Shown here: piece after piece, positions 62,468-64,000 of the stretch
Numbering within the stretch: the stretch's first letter is position 1
Layout of the letters: the number at the start of each line of letters is the position of its first letter
NCBI RefSeq assembly: GCF_009827495.1
Contig: NZ_WTZA01000001.1
Coordinates: forward strand, 434,001-498,000
Length of the DNA: 64,000 nt
Source of the DNA: Tsuneonella aeria
GTDB taxonomy: Bacteria > Pseudomonadota > Alphaproteobacteria > Sphingomonadales > Sphingomonadaceae
Direction of reading: 5' to 3'
Notes under the pieces: model-generated
Seen by the model: the letters and a program-made list of their open reading frames with translations, nothing else
What the model was told of the DNA's origin: nothing
Database searches by the model: none
Program-made: the position numbers and the translations under genes

Positions 62468-63193
62468 ATGGAAAACAACCAGAACCTTACCAACATCGCG
62501 CTGCTGATCGACGCGGACAACGTCACGCCGACCGCGATCGATCCGGTGCTGACTGTCATGGCCGAGCTGGGCCAGGTCAACATCCGCCGCGCCTATGGCA
62601 ATTTCGCCAAGCAGGGCCTCGCGAAGTGGGACACAATCACGAACCGCTTCGGCATCCGCCCGCAGCAGCAGTTCGACGTGTCGAAAGGCAAGAACGCCAC
62701 CGACATGGCGATGACGATCGATGCCATCGACCTGCTTTACCAGGGCAAGGTCGATGGATTCGGCATCATGAGCAGCGACAGCGACTTCACGCCGCTTGTC
62801 ACCCGGCTGCGGCAGGACGGGATCGTCGTATACGGCTTCGGCAGCGCGCGCACCCCGCAGTCGTTCAAGTCGGTCTGCACCCGGTTCATCGATATTGACC
62901 AGTTGATGAAAACGGCGGCCAACGAAGCGAATACGGCCGCCGAAGGATCGGCCGAGACGGTCGCCGCCGATACCGAGCTGATGGACCTCATCGGCGCCGC
63001 CTACAAAGAGGCGAAACGCGACGACGAAGGTTGGGCACGCGTGCAGCAGGTGGGCCAGATCGCCGGCAACCGGTCCAGCTTCGACGTGCGAAACTATGGG
63101 TTCAACAGCCTGTCGGCCATGTTCCGCAGCCTGGGCAACTTTCGGGTCGAGCGCCGCGACGATGGCCAGTTGTGGGTCAAGCGCCTGCGCTGA
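62468..63193 (+). CDS. NYN-domain (PIN-like) protein with C-terminal OST-HTH-like domain
   Basis: A LabA/DUF88-type protein of 241 residues. The NYN nuclease-like fold keeps its acidic residues: D15 and D17 in [11 protein letters not shown]79 in NATDMAM and D104/D106 in [10 protein letters not shown] linker near 150-165 leads to a C-terminal winged-helix-like part (about 168-241) with [12 protein letters not shown] and [19 protein letters not shown], the style of OST-HTH/LOTUS domains. The likely target is RNA, not proven. ATG 62468 follows the carbonic anhydrase on the same strand. Confidence 0.85.
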   Translation: MENNQNLTNIALLIDADNVTPTAIDPVLTVMAELGQVNIRRAYGNFAKQGLAKWDTITNRFGIRPQQQFDVSKGKNATDMAMTIDAIDLLYQGKVDGFGIMSSDSDFTPLVTRLRQDGIVVYGFGSARTPQSFKSVCTRFIDIDQLMKTAANEANTAAEGSAETVAADTELMDLIGAAYKEAKRDDEGWARVQQVGQIAGNRSSFDVRNYGFNSLSAMFRSLGNFRVERRDDGQLWVKRLR

Positions 63194-63209
63194 CGATTGC
63201 TTTCGCAAT

Positions 63210-63250
63210 AAAAAAAAAGGGCGCACCTGCGAACAGGCGCGCCCTTCTTT
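63210..63250. terminator. Bidirectional terminator between NYN gene and TPR-like gene
   Basis: A GC-rich stem (63218-63228 with 63233-63244, one bulged G and one mismatch, CGAA loop) is flanked by eight A on the left and TTCTTT on the right. On the minus strand it gives a U8 tract 30 bases after the TPR-like gene; on plus it follows the NYN stop by 24 bases. Confidence 0.82.
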
Positions 63251-63273
63251 CAGAGTTATTCTGGCGGCGCTGG

Positions 63274-64000
63274 TTATTGCGCAGCGGGGGCGCCCTGCCG
63301 GGCGTAGATCGTCCACAGGGCCGCAATCGGCTTCCGCACGCCGTCCACCTTGGCGAACGTGGCGATCGCGGCGTCACGCTTGCCCTGGTCGAGCTGCGCG
63401 ATTCCGAGCCGGGTGAGCATGCGCGCCGTATCGGCACCGGGCTTGGTCAGCGCGCGGGTGTAGAACTCTTCCGCCTCCGCGGCCTGACCATAGCTGAGGA
63501 ACGCGTCACCCGCGGCCATCAGCGTGGCCAGCGTGGCACCGGGCAGGCGAGCGTCACGGGCAAGGCCCGGAAGGTCGGCCTGGTCCGCCTTCAGGCGGCT
63601 GGATGAAACCGAGTTGGCTTCCGCCACGAACACGTCGTTCGCCTTCAGGTGGCCGGCAGCGATCCCCTGCGCGATGATCTTCTGCGTTTCGCCCGGGAAC
63701 CGCCGCGCATCGACCGCACCGATGTAATCGACATAGTCGCGTTCGCTGCGCAGCGCGTTCGCCCGATTGGCGAGGCGCATCAGGTCGAGCAGGGCCTGCG
63801 GTTCGTAGTCGTTGAGGTTGCGCTGAATCGCGATCGCGTCGCCCCAGCTCGTCGCCGAGGGATAATATTGCGCGAAGAGGTTAGCGAACTTCGTCGCCTC
63901 GCCGTCAAGCTTCGCCTGGTATGCAACGGACACGGCCCGCTTCAGCCACGCTTCCGGCACGGGCTGCCCGGCTGCGACCTTCGCTGCGATAGCCTTGTCG
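63274..64000 (-). CDS. TPR-like repeat protein, N-terminus beyond window edge
   Basis: The frame is open to the window edge, so only the C-terminal 241 residues are visible. It is helical with tetratricopeptide-like repeats, best seen at GDAFLSYGQAAEAEEFYTRAL and RLGIAQLDQGKRDAAIATFAKV. The earlier part (NLFAQYYPSATSWGDAIAI, LDLMRLANRANAL) repeats a similar pattern less clearly. Location and partners cannot be told without the N-terminus. The gene ends in a shared terminator with the NYN gene. Confidence 0.72.
   Translation of the reverse strand, partial: DKAIAAKVAAGQPVPEAWLKRAVSVAYQAKLDGEATKFANLFAQYYPSATSWGDAIAIQRNLNDYEPQALLDLMRLANRANALRSERDYVDYIGAVDARRFPGETQKIIAQGIAAGHLKANDVFVAEANSVSSSRLKADQADLPGLARDARLPGATLATLMAAGDAFLSYGQAAEAEEFYTRALTKPGADTARMLTRLGIAQLDQGKRDAAIATFAKVDGVRKPIAALWTIYARQGAPAAQ

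Overview
The window comes from the chromosome of a high-GC alphaproteobacterium, most likely a member of the Sphingomonadales close to the Erythrobacter/Porphyrobacter/Altererythrobacter group. This is inferred from gene content: the ntrB-ntrC-ntrY-ntrX-hfq-hflX block ending against mazG, a bifunctional ispDF, a tandem two-domain Hfq, a COQ4-type ubiquinone protein, a DUF4170 protein, an HWE-type histidine kinase, and codon use typical of a mid-60s G+C genome. No species was identified. Nearly everything is housekeeping DNA. There is no integrase, transposase, CRISPR array or rRNA operon, one tRNA gene is present (Ser-TGA), and no stretch over 300 bases lacks a gene.

Layout. 1-8 kb: ilvB (cut by the window edge) and miaA on minus; serB and coq4 on plus; a six-helix ferric-reductase-like protein with two compensating frameshifts; DUF72, purL and a membrane hydrolase on minus. 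8-16 kb: xseB-ispA-coaD, a secreted cyclophilin, queA, a cupin, a two-gene ABC-2 exporter, a DUF481 beta-barrel and tgt. 16-27 kb: an unannotated 56-residue protein, rpsD, a chorismate mutase, nrdR-trmJ, rpiB-glyA, an HWE kinase with its receiver, and dnaG-rpoD-yqeY. 27-33 kb: carA, a foreign-looking C39-like cysteine peptidase gene, carB and greA. 33-36.7 kb: DUF4170 and a four-gene membrane-anchor cluster resembling yqjD/yqjE, then eno. 36.8-48.8 kb: an M13 metallopeptidase, an aldo/keto reductase with ribH, tRNA-Ser, a lytic transglycosylase, then a tightly overlapping run of D,D-carboxypeptidase, tmk, holB, metG, tatD, an MBL phosphodiesterase and a small membrane protein, followed by mazG. 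48.8-58 kb: hflX, hfq and the two nitrogen two-component pairs with dusB. 58-64 kb: ispDF, a periplasmic protein, pncC, a COQ10/RatA-like protein, lipA, a beta-carbonic anhydrase, an NYN-domain protein and the end of a TPR-like protein.

Translational coupling is the dominant regulatory theme. Many gene pairs share ATGA, GTGA or TTGA stop/start overlaps, and several genes appear to use GTG or TTG starts; I moved many starts accordingly and give the reason in each entry.

The best candidate for something undescribed is the cysteine-peptidase gene at 28497-29081. It sits exactly between carA and carB, overlaps both, and has a much lower G+C than either. Next are the fused double Hfq, the palindromic operator-like site at coq4, AT-rich palindromes near mazG and inside carA, the repaired-looking frameshifts at 3789-4379, and the overlooked small gene at 16059-16229.
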